Shown here: piece by piece, positions 52,972 to 60,926 of the stretch
How the letters are laid out: the number at the start of each line of letters is the position of its first letter
How positions within the stretch are numbered: the first letter of the stretch is position 1
Notes under the pieces: generated by a model
Told to the model about the DNA's origin: nothing
The model's database searches: none
Seen by the model: the letters and a program-made list of their open reading frames with translations, nothing else
Assembly (NCBI RefSeq): GCF_029667115.1
Contig: NZ_JARUIU010000004.1
Coordinates: 310,001-374,000, forward strand
Direction: 5' to 3'
Length of the DNA: 64,000 nucleotides
Origin: Jeotgalibacillus sp. ET6
GTDB taxonomy: Bacteria > Bacillota > Bacilli > Bacillales > Jeotgalibacillaceae
Program-made: the position numbers and the translations under genes

Positions 52972-53888
52972 AAAATAAAATGGCGCGAATCAATGTAACG
53001 GTCTCCACACTCTGGACGGACCCGTCATCTGTAAGGGAAATGGATGCTCCAGCAGCTGGCAATCCTGTTGATATTCAAAGCTGGCTGAGGGCGATGACGG
53101 AGCAGGAACGAAAAGCGCTGCTCGATGAAAACCGAATTCAATCACAGGTCTTATACGGAGAACCTGTTCAAATACTCGACCAGCAGGGTGACTGGACCCG
53201 GGTCGCCGTACCAAGTCAACAGACAATAAAAGATATTAAAGGCTATCCCGGTTGGATTCCAACCATGCAATTGACTGAGGGGGATGAAGAATGGGAAGGA
53301 ATGCCTCTTGTAAGAGTAAAAGAAAAACGAGCTTCTTTGCTTACTATAGAAGGAACAGAAATTTTGCCTCTAACCTATAACACGACATTGCCGCTTATTA
53401 AAGAGTATTCAACTTATTATGAGATTCTTTCCCCTCATGGTTTAGCACGGATAAATAAAAAAGATGTGGATTTGTATCAAAGGGCTGACCTGATTCCAAA
53501 AAAAGATGGAAGAGCCATTGTGAATGAAGCAAAACAATTTCAAGGGCTTACCTATTTGTGGGGCGGAATGAGTGCCTATGGATACGATTGTTCAGGCTAT
53601 TCCTATAACATTTTAAAAGCAAATGGGTACCTGATTCCAAGGGATGCAAAAGATCAGGCGGCAGCAGGCGTGACTGTTCATCCTGCGGACGTGCAGCCGG
53701 GTGATCTGCTTTTTTTTGCGTATGAAGAAGGGAAGGGCGCTATCCACCACGTGGCGATTTATTATGGAGAAGGTAAAATCATTCATTCTCCTACACCCGG
53801 AAAAAAGATAATGGTTCAAACATTGAAGGGAAGCTTTTACGCGCAGGAATGGTGTGCGACACGGCGTTACTGGACCCATGAAAAGTAA
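52968..53888 (+). CDS. ykfC: Gamma-D-glutamyl-L-diamino-acid endopeptidase (YkfC)
   Basis: NlpC/P60 peptidase, 306 residues, three domains: SH3b-like (about 8-115, starts INVTVSTLWTDPSSV), a second SH3b-like (115-180), and NlpC/P60 (180-306) with catalytic Cys in YGYDCSGYSYNIL, His in AIHHVAIYYGEG and IIHSPTPGKK. No signal peptide, so it works in the cytoplasm on recycled peptides, as YkfC does. Starts in the ATGA overlap with ykfB. Confidence 0.92.
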   Translation: MKNKMARINVTVSTLWTDPSSVREMDAPAAGNPVDIQSWLRAMTEQERKALLDENRIQSQVLYGEPVQILDQQGDWTRVAVPSQQTIKDIKGYPGWIPTMQLTEGDEEWEGMPLVRVKEKRASLLTIEGTEILPLTYNTTLPLIKEYSTYYEILSPHGLARINKKDVDLYQRADLIPKKDGRAIVNEAKQFQGLTYLWGGMSAYGYDCSGYSYNILKANGYLIPRDAKDQAAAGVTVHPADVQPGDLLFFAYEEGKGAIHHVAIYYGEGKIIHSPTPGKKIMVQTLKGSFYAQEWCATRRYWTHEK

Positions 53889-53905
53889 TGCATGGTGCTA
53901 AAAAA

Positions 53906-53927
53906 CGTATATTAACCTAAATATACG
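53906..53927 (+). other. Short hairpin after ykfC
   Basis: CGTATAT with ATATACG, 8-base loop, no T tract directly after. Possibly a weak end of the ykf transcript. Confidence 0.35.
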
Positions 53928-54017
53928 CCCTTCTATTTTGCAGCAGGAGTATTTCTCCATGTTTGCCGAGCTCTTCTGTGGGGAATATTCATACCAAAAC
54001 AGGAGGGATCTGCTCTT

Positions 54018-54113
54018 ATGGGAAGACTCATTCGAAAAGCAATTAAATTTGGACCCATCATTTATCCGTTTATTAAAAAATTCATGAATAAACGTAAAGC
54101 CAAAAAGTACTAA
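54018..54113 (+). CDS. 31-residue basic, amphipathic small protein
   Basis: Starts MGRLIRKAIKFGPIIYPFIK and ends NKRKAKKY, strongly cationic with a hydrophobic centre. AGGAGGG lies 10 bases upstream and a terminator follows at 54121, so it is a complete small transcription unit. Similar tiny basic proteins occur in Bacillus and are annotated hypothetical; membrane association or antimicrobial-like behaviour is only suggested by composition. Confidence 0.55.
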   Translation: MGRLIRKAIKFGPIIYPFIKKFMNKRKAKKY

Positions 54114-54118
54114 CAAGC

Positions 54119-54146
54119 AGGATCCGCCACTCCGCGGGTCTTTTTT
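54119..54146 (+). terminator. Terminator after the small basic protein
   Basis: GATCCGC pairs with GCGGGTC (one G-T), followed by six T. Confidence 0.75.
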
Positions 54147-54269
54147 GTTTGCTGCCGGCACCTGGCCCATCTCAGTTGAATAAAAAAACGGGAAAAAGTT
54201 AAAATTTTGTCGAAAAAACAGACGAAACCCCATTGACAGCAATCTTTAAATAAGTTATTCGATAAAGGG

Positions 54270-54298
54270 TTGCTATTTGAAATTAGACGTGATAGTAT
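54270..54298 (+). promoter_or_regulatory. Candidate promoter of the cold-shock gene
   Basis: TTGCTA, 17-base spacer, TAGTAT. A consensus TTGACA at 54233 has no matching -10 box. Either way the leader before the csp gene exceeds 130 bases. Confidence 0.4.
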
Positions 54299-54328
54299 TA
54301 ACACATGCTTAATAAGTAACAATCTTTT

Positions 54329-54390
54329 AATTCACATGTTACCAGGGATTATATTCTTGTGACACCGTAATCTGTGGTAACATGTGAATT
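54329..54390 (+). promoter_or_regulatory. Large hairpin in the csp leader
   Basis: AATTCACATGTTACCA (54329-54344) and its perfect inverse (54375-54390) form a 16-bp stem; inner GATTA/TAATC extends it. The right arm is followed by GTCTATTTTTA, so it may stop transcription or fold differently in the cold. It lies 52 bases before the csp start. Confidence 0.7.
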
Positions 54391-54442
54391 GTCTATTTTT
54401 ACATCGTTAAGTAAAATTTAACAAAATGTTGGAGGTTTTACC

Positions 54443-54643
54443 ATGAATGAAGGTACAGTAAAATGGTTTAATGCAGAAAAAGGATTTGGCTTCATCGAAG
54501 TTGAAGGCGGCGAAGATGTATTCGTACACTTCTCAGCTATCACTGGCGAAGGTTTCAAATCACTTGAAGAAGGTCAAAAAGTTAGCTTTGATATCACTCA
54601 AGGCAACCGTGGCGACCAAGCTGCTAACGTTGTAAAATTATAA
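54443..54643 (+). CDS. CspA-family cold-shock protein
   Basis: Single-stranded nucleic-acid binding protein of 66 residues in the usual OB fold. RNP1 is KGFGFIEV near residue 13 and RNP2 VFVHF near 26; the end [13 protein letters not shown] is standard. The sequence is closest to B. subtilis CspD by memory. GGAGG lies 8 bases before the ATG. A long leader with an inverted repeat precedes it and a strong terminator follows. Confidence 0.95.
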   Translation: MNEGTVKWFNAEKGFGFIEVEGGEDVFVHFSAITGEGFKSLEEGQKVSFDITQGNRGDQAANVVKL

Positions 54644-54656
54644 TTTTTACAATCAG

Positions 54657-54689
54657 AACGACTGACACATCTGTGTCAGTCGTTTTTTT
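54657..54689 (+). terminator. Terminator of the csp gene
   Basis: AACGACTGACAC with GTGTCAGTCGTT, 4-base loop, then T run. Confidence 0.93.
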
Positions 54690-54895
54690 GTGTTTAATAA
54701 ACTCGCGGACTCAATTAGACTGCAGCAATTGACCTACAATACAAAGACAGCCAATTAAAGTCTGTTTCCTTAGAAACGGCCTCCCCTTTTAGCCTCAAAA
54801 TAAACTTATGACTATTATCACAATTAACGTTTCAAAGCACAGCGTCTCAGGGAATTGTAGTACGGATAAGCAATAATGAGATTGGAGATTAACAA

Positions 54896-55498
54896 ATGAA
54901 TCACTATGTACCGTTGCCGCAATCTTTTTTCGAGCAGCCTACTCTTCAATTAGCGCAAGCCCTGCTAGGCTGTCTGTTAGTGAAAGAAACAGAAGAAGGG
55001 CTGGCATCCGGCTATATTGTTGAAACAGAAGCGTATATGGGACCGGATGACCGTGCTGCTCACAGCTTCGGTAACCGCAGAACGAAAAGAACGGAAATTA
55101 TGTTTGGACAGGCTGGCTCTGTCTATACGTATACCATGCACACACATACCCTCGTAAATGTAGTAAGCAGCAAGATCGGCAGTCCCGAAGCCATTTTGAT
55201 CAGGGCGGTGGAACCATTCGAAGGAATAAAGCTGATGGAAAAACGCAGACCGGGAAGAGCCGGAAAAGAATGGACAAATGGCCCTGGCAAACTTACAAAA
55301 GCGCTTGGGATTAAGATGAGTGACTATGGTCATCATTTTACTGCCCCGCCATTAACCATCTGTGAAGGCTGGCAGAAGGAATCATTTCATATTTCATCAG
55401 GGCCTCGTATAGGAATTGATAATACAGGCGAAGCAAGAGACTACCCATGGCGTTTTTGGATAATGGACAACCCATACGTTTCTAAAACTCGTTCATGA
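54896..55498 (+). CDS. DNA-3-methyladenine glycosylase (AAG/MPG family)
   Basis: Base-excision repair enzyme, 200 residues. LLGCLLVKETEEGLASGYIV, then IVETEAYMGPDDRAAHSFGN (catalytic Glu in TEAYMG near 43), YTYTMHTHTLVNVVSS near 80 and NGPGKLTKALGI near 137 are family hallmarks. The ATG is 8 bases from GGAG. Monocistronic, followed closely by a reductase gene 25 bases later. Corresponds to B. subtilis YxlJ by family. Confidence 0.92.
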   Translation: MNHYVPLPQSFFEQPTLQLAQALLGCLLVKETEEGLASGYIVETEAYMGPDDRAAHSFGNRRTKRTEIMFGQAGSVYTYTMHTHTLVNVVSSKIGSPEAILIRAVEPFEGIKLMEKRRPGRAGKEWTNGPGKLTKALGIKMSDYGHHFTAPPLTICEGWQKESFHISSGPRIGIDNTGEARDYPWRFWIMDNPYVSKTRS

Positions 55499-55523
55499 AT
55501 GAATTGAAAAGGGGATGAATAAG

Positions 55524-56522
55524 ATGTTATCAAAGTTCCGAGCAGTCGTTGTAGATAAAAAAAATGACAGCTTCTCAGTAGAAGCTATAGAAATGGATAA
55601 AAAGGATCTCCCGGTTGGGGAGCTTTTAATTAGGGTTGCCTATTCGAGTGTGAATTTTAAAGATGGTCTTGCCGGCAGTGAAAATGGGAAGATCGTACAG
55701 AACTATCCGATGATTCCGGGAATTGACCTGGCTGGAACTGTTATTTCTTCAAAGGACAGCCGTTTCAGGGAAGGGGATCATGTCATCGCCACCAGCTATG
55801 AGATTGGTGTCTCTCATTTTGGCGGGTACAGTGAACTTGCGAGTATCCCGGCAGATTGGGCTTTGCCTTTGCCGCAGAATATGACATTGAAAGAAGCGAT
55901 GATTTATGGGACAGCGGGATTCACCGCTGCGCTGTCTATTCATCGGCTGGAAGCAAACGGCGTATCGCCTGAAAACGGAGAAGTACTTGTTACAGGTGCT
56001 TCAGGAGGAGTCGGAAGCATGGCGGTTTCCATGCTGGCTAAACGCGGATATCAGGTTGTCGCAAGTACAGGACAACAGCAGGAGCATGACTACTTGAAGG
56101 AATTGGGTGCAGCCCATGTTATTTCACGCGAGGACGTGTATAACGGAGAACTGAAACCCTTACAAAAAGGGGAATGGCAGGCTGCAGTAGACCCGGTTGG
56201 AGGAAAAAGTCTTGCATCGGTATTAAGCAAAATTAAACGCGGCGGAGCGGTTGCGGTAAGTGGGTTAACTGGCGGAACGGAAGTACCCACGACAGTTCAT
56301 CCGTTTATCCTTCGCGGTATAAGTCTGCTGGGAGTGGATTCAGCGTACTGTCCGATGCCGCTTCGGCAGGAAATTTGGACCCGCCTGGCAAGCGATTTGC
56401 AAATTGAAAATTCTGAAGCTCTTATTGATCGGGAGGTTTCACTGGAGGAAACCCCTGCTGCCATGGAAGACATTATGGAGAGTAAAGTTCGGGGAAGGGT
56501 CCTGGTGAAAATAGAAAACTAG
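55524..56522 (+). CDS. YhdH/AcuI-type quinone/acrylyl-CoA oxidoreductase
   Basis: Zinc-free medium-chain dehydrogenase, 332 residues. SSVNFKDGLAGSENGKIVQN near 40 and PMIPGIDLAGTVISS near 60, and the Rossmann motif VTGASGGVGSMAVSMLAKRG near 155 are typical of the YhdH/AcuI group that reduces acryloyl-CoA-like substrates with NADPH. The ATG at 55524 is 9 bases from AAAGGGGA; the ATG at 55515 touches it. A truncated repeat copy supplies the terminator downstream. Confidence 0.88.
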   Translation: MLSKFRAVVVDKKNDSFSVEAIEMDKKDLPVGELLIRVAYSSVNFKDGLAGSENGKIVQNYPMIPGIDLAGTVISSKDSRFREGDHVIATSYEIGVSHFGGYSELASIPADWALPLPQNMTLKEAMIYGTAGFTAALSIHRLEANGVSPENGEVLVTGASGGVGSMAVSMLAKRGYQVVASTGQQQEHDYLKELGAAHVISREDVYNGELKPLQKGEWQAAVDPVGGKSLASVLSKIKRGGAVAVSGLTGGTEVPTTVHPFILRGISLLGVDSAYCPMPLRQEIWTRLASDLQIENSEALIDREVSLEETPAAMEDIMESKVRGRVLVKIEN

Positions 56523-56587
56523 GTTTTAAATGTTGGAAGTGACCATTGTTGCAGTAAAAGGCAAATACGTAAAAATAGTGAAAATTT

Positions 56588-56633
56588 CACCGGTCAGAGG
56601 GCCTGAGACAGATTTTGTCTCAGGCTCTTTTTA
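56588..56633 (+). repeat. Interspersed repeat, truncated copy 9 acting as terminator
   Basis: Only ACCGGTCAGAGG and the terminal hairpin GCCTGAGAC with GTCTCAGGC (56601-56624) plus TCTTTTT remain. Follows the reductase gene directly, in the same orientation. Confidence 0.85.
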
Positions 56634-56699
56634 GTGCTTGTGTAAAATGCTGGCCTGTGGGAAATAATGGGGAAGGTGAGAGGTCAAGGAGGAGAAAAA

Positions 56700-57782
56700 A
56701 TGCCAAGAATTCTTTCGGTAAGTTCATATCAGCCGCCTTATAAAATAGAGCAGGAAGAAACGGCGAGACTGACAAAAAAATTGTTTCAGGATGATTTTAA
56801 AGAAATTGAACGCTTATTAAAGGTGTTTCAAAATGGAGAAATTAAGACGCGGCATTTTTGTGTGCCGATGAATTGGTTTGAGAAACCGCATAGTTTTGAA
56901 GAACGCAATCAGCTATATATTGAATTGGCGACAAAGTATGGGGTGGAGGCGATTCAAGCCTGTTTAAAAAATAATCTTTATCTTGAAGAAGAAGTTTCTT
57001 CTGGGGATATTGACGCTATTATCTTTGTATCGAGCTCAGGTATTTCCACTCCCAGTCTCGATGCAAGGATCATGAATAAGCTTTCTTTTTCTGATAGTAT
57101 GAAGCGGATTCCGATCTGGGGGCTGGGCTGTGCAGGAGGTGCCTCGGGTGTGAGCCGGGCCTTTGATTATTGCCTTGCTCATCCTTCTGCAAAGGTTCTT
57201 TTGCTGTGTGTTGAGCTATGCAGTTTGACCTTTCAGCATGATGACCGCTCAAAAAGCAATTTAATCGGGGCGTCCCTATTTGCTGACGGAGCCGCGTGTG
57301 CACTAATTTGTGGTGACAATGTAGAAATTAAAACAAAGAAAGCTGTTCCTTTGATCAAAGCCACGGCTTCTAAATGGATGCCTGATTCTGAGGATGTTAT
57401 GGGATGGGAAGTTAAAAATAACGGATTGCATGTCGTGTTCTCAAAGGATATTCCTGCAATTATCAGCAGCTGGCTCGGACCATTTGTTGAGGATTTTCTT
57501 GGTCAGCATAATATGGCCCCTGAGGATGTTAAACATTTTGTCGCCCATCCCGGAGGAAAAAAGGTTTTAAAGGCATATGAAAAAACACTCCGCTATAGTG
57601 AAGAAAAAATGCATCATTCCAGAGAAGTGCTCACCCATAATGGGAATATGTCCTCTCCAACCGTCCTCTATGTTCTGGAGCGTTTTATGGAATCAGAGGA
57701 TTGCCGGCAGGGTGATGCGGGCTTGCTGACGGCATTAGGGCCCGGCTTCAGCGGTGAATTGGTTCTGTTGAAATGGACGTAA
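56700..57782 (+). CDS. Type III polyketide synthase (BcsA/BpsA type)
   Basis: Chalcone-synthase-fold enzyme, 360 residues. Catalytic Cys in GLGCAGGASGVSRAFD near residue 143, His in HFVAHPGGKKVLKAYE near 281, Asn in LTHNGNMSSPTVLYVLE near 314. B. subtilis BpsA makes alkylpyrones from long-chain acyl-CoA and malonyl-CoA; this protein and its methyltransferase neighbour look the same. The ATG at 56700 is correctly placed after AAGGAGGAG; the open frame upstream is not used. Confidence 0.92.
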   Translation: MPRILSVSSYQPPYKIEQEETARLTKKLFQDDFKEIERLLKVFQNGEIKTRHFCVPMNWFEKPHSFEERNQLYIELATKYGVEAIQACLKNNLYLEEEVSSGDIDAIIFVSSSGISTPSLDARIMNKLSFSDSMKRIPIWGLGCAGGASGVSRAFDYCLAHPSAKVLLLCVELCSLTFQHDDRSKSNLIGASLFADGAACALICGDNVEIKTKKAVPLIKATASKWMPDSEDVMGWEVKNNGLHVVFSKDIPAIISSWLGPFVEDFLGQHNMAPEDVKHFVAHPGGKKVLKAYEKTLRYSEEKMHHSREVLTHNGNMSSPTVLYVLERFMESEDCRQGDAGLLTALGPGFSGELVLLKWT

Positions 57783-57798
57783 AAATGGAGGGGTCAGC

Positions 57799-58338
57799 AT
57801 GATCTATTTGATCATTATACTTGTAGTTGTGCAGCGGCTGGCTGAACTGATAGCAGCAAAAAGAAACGAACAGTGGATGAGGGAGCAGGGTGCCTTTGAA
57901 GCAGGAGCATCACATTATCCTTATATGCTAGCGCTGCATATTGGCTTTTTTTTAAGTCTGCTTGCTGAAACGCTGTTTTTTGATCGGCCTTTATCTCCGT
58001 TTTGGCCTCTGCTACTTCCGCTATTTTTGGCTGCTCAGGCATTCAGGATCTGGTGTTTGAGGTCTCTTGGCCGTTTTTGGAACACGAAAATATTGATTCT
58101 GCCTGACGCTGAGGTAGTCAGAAAAGGGCCGTACAAGTGGATCAAGCACCCCAATTATTTGGTTGTAACCGTTGAACTGCTCATTCTTCCGCTCCTGTTG
58201 CAGGCGTATGCTACTGCTGTTTTATTCAGTTTGTTAAATGCCGTTATGCTGTCTGTTCGAATACCAGTGGAAGAAAAAGCGCTGAAAGGTTCAACAAATT
58301 ACAAGGAGTCATTTGAACGGCAGTCTGATCCGGGATAA
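57799..58338 (+). CDS. ypbQ: Isoprenylcysteine-methyltransferase-like YpbQ
   Basis: Membrane methyltransferase of 179 residues with about four spans. The family motif KGPYKWIKHPNYLVVTVE near residue 113 binds S-adenosylmethionine. It follows the type III PKS after 16 bases, as ypbQ follows bcsA in B. subtilis, where it O-methylates alkylpyrones. The C-terminal part beyond EEKALKGSTNYKESF is slightly longer than usual. Ends at the terminator at 58355. Confidence 0.9.
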   Translation: MIYLIIILVVVQRLAELIAAKRNEQWMREQGAFEAGASHYPYMLALHIGFFLSLLAETLFFDRPLSPFWPLLLPLFLAAQAFRIWCLRSLGRFWNTKILILPDAEVVRKGPYKWIKHPNYLVVTVELLILPLLLQAYATAVLFSLLNAVMLSVRIPVEEKALKGSTNYKESFERQSDPG

Positions 58339-58354
58339 TTGAGTTTTGTAAACG

Positions 58355-58386
58355 AAACTGAGTCGCACGCCGATTCAGTTTTTTTG
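58355..58386 (+). terminator. Terminator of the PKS-ypbQ operon
   Basis: AAACTGAGTCG with CGATTCAGTTT (one G-T), then T run. Confidence 0.85.
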
Positions 58387-58490
58387 AAGTTTATTTAAAA
58401 CTATCTGAACGATCAATACTCATGATACACTTAAACCAAATTCATGCGCTCGCACTTGTGATGGGCAAATCTGATGTTCGGAGCGATCAT

Positions 58491-59270
58491 ATGGACCAGG
58501 AATTGGATATTGAACAATACTTAGAAGAGCAGTATGACATCATGGACGTCAGTCTATTGGCAGGTAAAATTATGCTCGAAAGCGGGGCAGAAACCTACCG
58601 GGTGGAAGATACGATGATGAGGATTGCCGCATCTTACGGAATAAAGGAATCCCATAGCTATGTGACACCGACTGGCATCATGTTCTCGATTGAAACGGAA
58701 GAACCGACAAAAACGAAACTGATGAGGATCTCCAACCGGACCACGGACTTAAAAAAAGTGATGCTGGTAAACAGCACATCAAGAAGAATTGCTAAAGGTG
58801 AGCTTGATGTTCCTCAGGCCTACCGGATATTAAAAAGAATTTATGCATCAGACGAGACGTATTCGCTCCACACAAGAATTGCGGCTGCCTCTATTTCCAG
58901 CGGCTGTTTTTTAATGATGTTTCAGGGGGGATGGGTCGATTTCATTCCTGCCGTTATTGCAGGTGGAATCGGTTTTGCCAGTGTCGGCTATTTCCAGGAA
59001 TTGATTTCGATTAAATTTTTTGCTGAGTTCATGGCTTCTCTGATTATAGGAGTATTGGCTCTGCTTTTTGTGTATATCGGGTTTGGGGCAGAGCCGGATA
59101 AAATTATTATCGGCTCAGTCATGCCGCTTGTACCTGGTCTGCTTATAACGAACGCGGTAAGGGATTTGATAGCCGGTCATCTGATTTCCGGCTTATCTAA
59201 AGGGGCAGAAGCTTTTTTAACCGCTTTTGCAATTGGTTCCGGCATTGCTGTAGTGGTCACGTTTCTATAA
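58491..59270 (+). CDS. ThrE-type threonine/serine exporter, large subunit (YjjP-like)
   Basis: Membrane protein of 259 residues. The N-terminal 115 residues are cytoplasmic (LAGKIMLESGAETYRVEDTM near 25; GESHSYVTPTGIMF-like SHSYVTPTGIMFS), followed by five spans with SVMPLVPGLLITNAVRDLI near 208. This is the DUF1212/ThrE N-terminal half. I prefer the ATG at 58491, 7 bases from GGAG, over earlier starts without a ribosome site. The small subunit follows 85 bases later. Confidence 0.85.
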   Translation: MDQELDIEQYLEEQYDIMDVSLLAGKIMLESGAETYRVEDTMMRIAASYGIKESHSYVTPTGIMFSIETEEPTKTKLMRISNRTTDLKKVMLVNSTSRRIAKGELDVPQAYRILKRIYASDETYSLHTRIAAASISSGCFLMMFQGGWVDFIPAVIAGGIGFASVGYFQELISIKFFAEFMASLIIGVLALLFVYIGFGAEPDKIIIGSVMPLVPGLLITNAVRDLIAGHLISGLSKGAEAFLTAFAIGSGIAVVVTFL

Positions 59271-59355
59271 GTAAACACGAGGAGAAGAGTATTCATTTAC
59301 TGACTCGCGCCATCAACATAGAGAGATCATTTGTCTGATAGAAAGGAAGAGGAGC

Positions 59356-59799
59356 ATGACGATTCTTGTCCAGTTAATTACGAGTTTTATTGCAGCTGCG
59401 GCATTTGCTGTAATCTTTAATGCTCCGAGAGAATCATTGGTCAAGTGCGGCTTTGTCGGCATGCTTGGATGGATTGTTTATTTTCTGCTGAGCACCCGGG
59501 GAATGGACATTGTTCCGGCGACCGTTGCAGCTGCATTTTTGATTGCGGTCGTGAGTCAGGTCTATGCAAAAGTATATAAAGCACCGGTCATTATTTATAT
59601 TGTTGCCGGCATCATTCCGCTTGTACCCGGGGGGATGGCGTATGATTCGATGCGTTATTTTGTGACAAACGACTACAACATGGCCGTTTCTTTAGCGGCG
59701 AAAGCCTTCATGGTATCCGGCTCGATTGCCATGGGGATTGTCCTGTCAGAGGTTATTAATCAGCTGCTAAGGCAGAGCAGATTAAAAAGAATAGGGTAA
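59356..59799 (+). CDS. ThrE-type exporter, small subunit (YjjB-like)
   Basis: Four- to five-span membrane protein of 147 residues. It matches the C-terminal half of ThrE: FNAPRESLVKCGFVGMLGWI near residue 22 and GIIPLVPGGMAYDSMRYFV near 87. Together with the preceding protein it makes the split exporter seen in many bacteria. The ATG follows GAAAGGAAGAGGAGC. Terminator at 59806. Confidence 0.88.
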   Translation: MTILVQLITSFIAAAAFAVIFNAPRESLVKCGFVGMLGWIVYFLLSTRGMDIVPATVAAAFLIAVVSQVYAKVYKAPVIIYIVAGIIPLVPGGMAYDSMRYFVTNDYNMAVSLAAKAFMVSGSIAMGIVLSEVINQLLRQSRLKRIG

Positions 59800-59805
59800 G
59801 CAAGT

Positions 59806-59847
59806 AAAACAGCTTCATGCAGAAATTTGTGCATGAAGCTGTTTTTT
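59806..59847 (+). terminator. Terminator of the split ThrE operon
   Basis: AAAACAGCTTCATGC with GCATGAAGCTGTTTT, 15 bp, 10-base loop, T run. Confidence 0.95.
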
Positions 59848-59945
59848 CTATGTAAATATAGTGTATTTGCTATGTTCGGTCCCTTTTTTACTATCTACTA
59901 AAACAACAATTTTGAAATTAAATTTCATAATATTTTAAAATAATA

Positions 59946-59974
59946 TTGATTTTTTGTTTCTGTAAGCGCATACT
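59946..59974 (+). promoter_or_regulatory. Promoter of the mur operon with overlapping cre-like site
   Basis: TTGATT, 17-base spacer, CATACT. The sequence TGTAAGCGCATACT (59961-59974) resembles a cre site with two mismatches and covers the -10 box, so CcpA repression is plausible. No clear MurR palindrome was found by eye. Confidence 0.5.
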
Positions 59975-60010
59975 GATACATAATTCAAACAACTAGAAGG
60001 TGAGATGGAC

Positions 60011-60907
60011 ATGGAATTAAATAAATTATCAACCGAACAGCGCAACAGTCAGACCGGGCAGTTAGATGCCATGAGTATTCATGAGATATTACATGCAATG
60101 AATGAAGAAGACAGAACGGTGCCCGAGGCCGTAAAAGAAGTCATTCCTTCTATTGAAGAAGTAGTTCTAAAGGCAATAGAACAAATCAAATCGGGCGGCA
60201 GATTAATTTATTTGGGAGCAGGGACAAGCGGCCGTCTAGGTGTACTTGATGCAGCAGAATGTCCGCCTACTTTTGGCGTGGATCCATCCCTTGTCGTTGG
60301 CATTATTGCAGGGGGAGAAGAGGCGTTGCTTGAGGCAGTGGAAGGGGCTGAAGATTCAGAAACGCTCGCAGCAGAAAACCTAAAAGCAATTGGTCTTACA
60401 AACAAGGATATAGTGGTCGGCATTGCAGCGAGTGGAAGAACACCCTATGTAAAAGCCGGGCTTGCCTACGCTTCTTCTAAAGGCGCGGCCACAGCCAGCA
60501 TTTCGTGTAATACAGGGGCTGTGATAAGTCAGCAAGCAGACATGCCGATTGAAGTACAAACCGGACCTGAAATTCTTACAGGCTCCACCAGGCTTAAAGC
60601 GGGAACTGCTCAGAAGCTGGTGCTGAATATGCTTTCCACGTCCGTTATGATCGGACTTGGAAAAGTGTATCAAAACCTGATGGTGGATGTGAAAGCAACG
60701 AACCTGAAATTGGAACACAGAGCGAAAAATATGATTGTTCAAGCAACAGGGGTGGATAAAGAAACAGCCTCTTCCTTTTATGAACAGTCTAATCAAAATG
60801 TCAAAACAGCGATTGTCATGATACTTGCAGAAGTATCGGTTGAAGAAGCGGCACGGCGTTTAAATGAAGCAGAAGGATTTGTTAGACAAGCGATTAAACA
60901 GGGTTGA
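60011..60907 (+). CDS. murQ: N-acetylmuramic acid 6-phosphate etherase
   Basis: Cytoplasmic SIS-domain lyase, 298 residues, that removes the lactyl ether from MurNAc-6-phosphate to give GlcNAc-6-phosphate and lactate. Hallmarks: GRLIYLGAGTSGRLGVLDAA near 63, AECPPTFGV, and VVGIAASGRTPYVKAGLAYA near 135, and KAGTAQKLVLNMLSTSVMI near 197. The ATG at 60011 lies 6 bases from GGTGAG; the ATG at 60005 touches it. First of murQ-murP-mupG-murR. Confidence 0.97.
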   Translation: MELNKLSTEQRNSQTGQLDAMSIHEILHAMNEEDRTVPEAVKEVIPSIEEVVLKAIEQIKSGGRLIYLGAGTSGRLGVLDAAECPPTFGVDPSLVVGIIAGGEEALLEAVEGAEDSETLAAENLKAIGLTNKDIVVGIAASGRTPYVKAGLAYASSKGAATASISCNTGAVISQQADMPIEVQTGPEILTGSTRLKAGTAQKLVLNMLSTSVMIGLGKVYQNLMVDVKATNLKLEHRAKNMIVQATGVDKETASSFYEQSNQNVKTAIVMILAEVSVEEAARRLNEAEGFVRQAIKQG

Positions 60908-60926
60908 TAAAAAGGGGGACTTTGGG

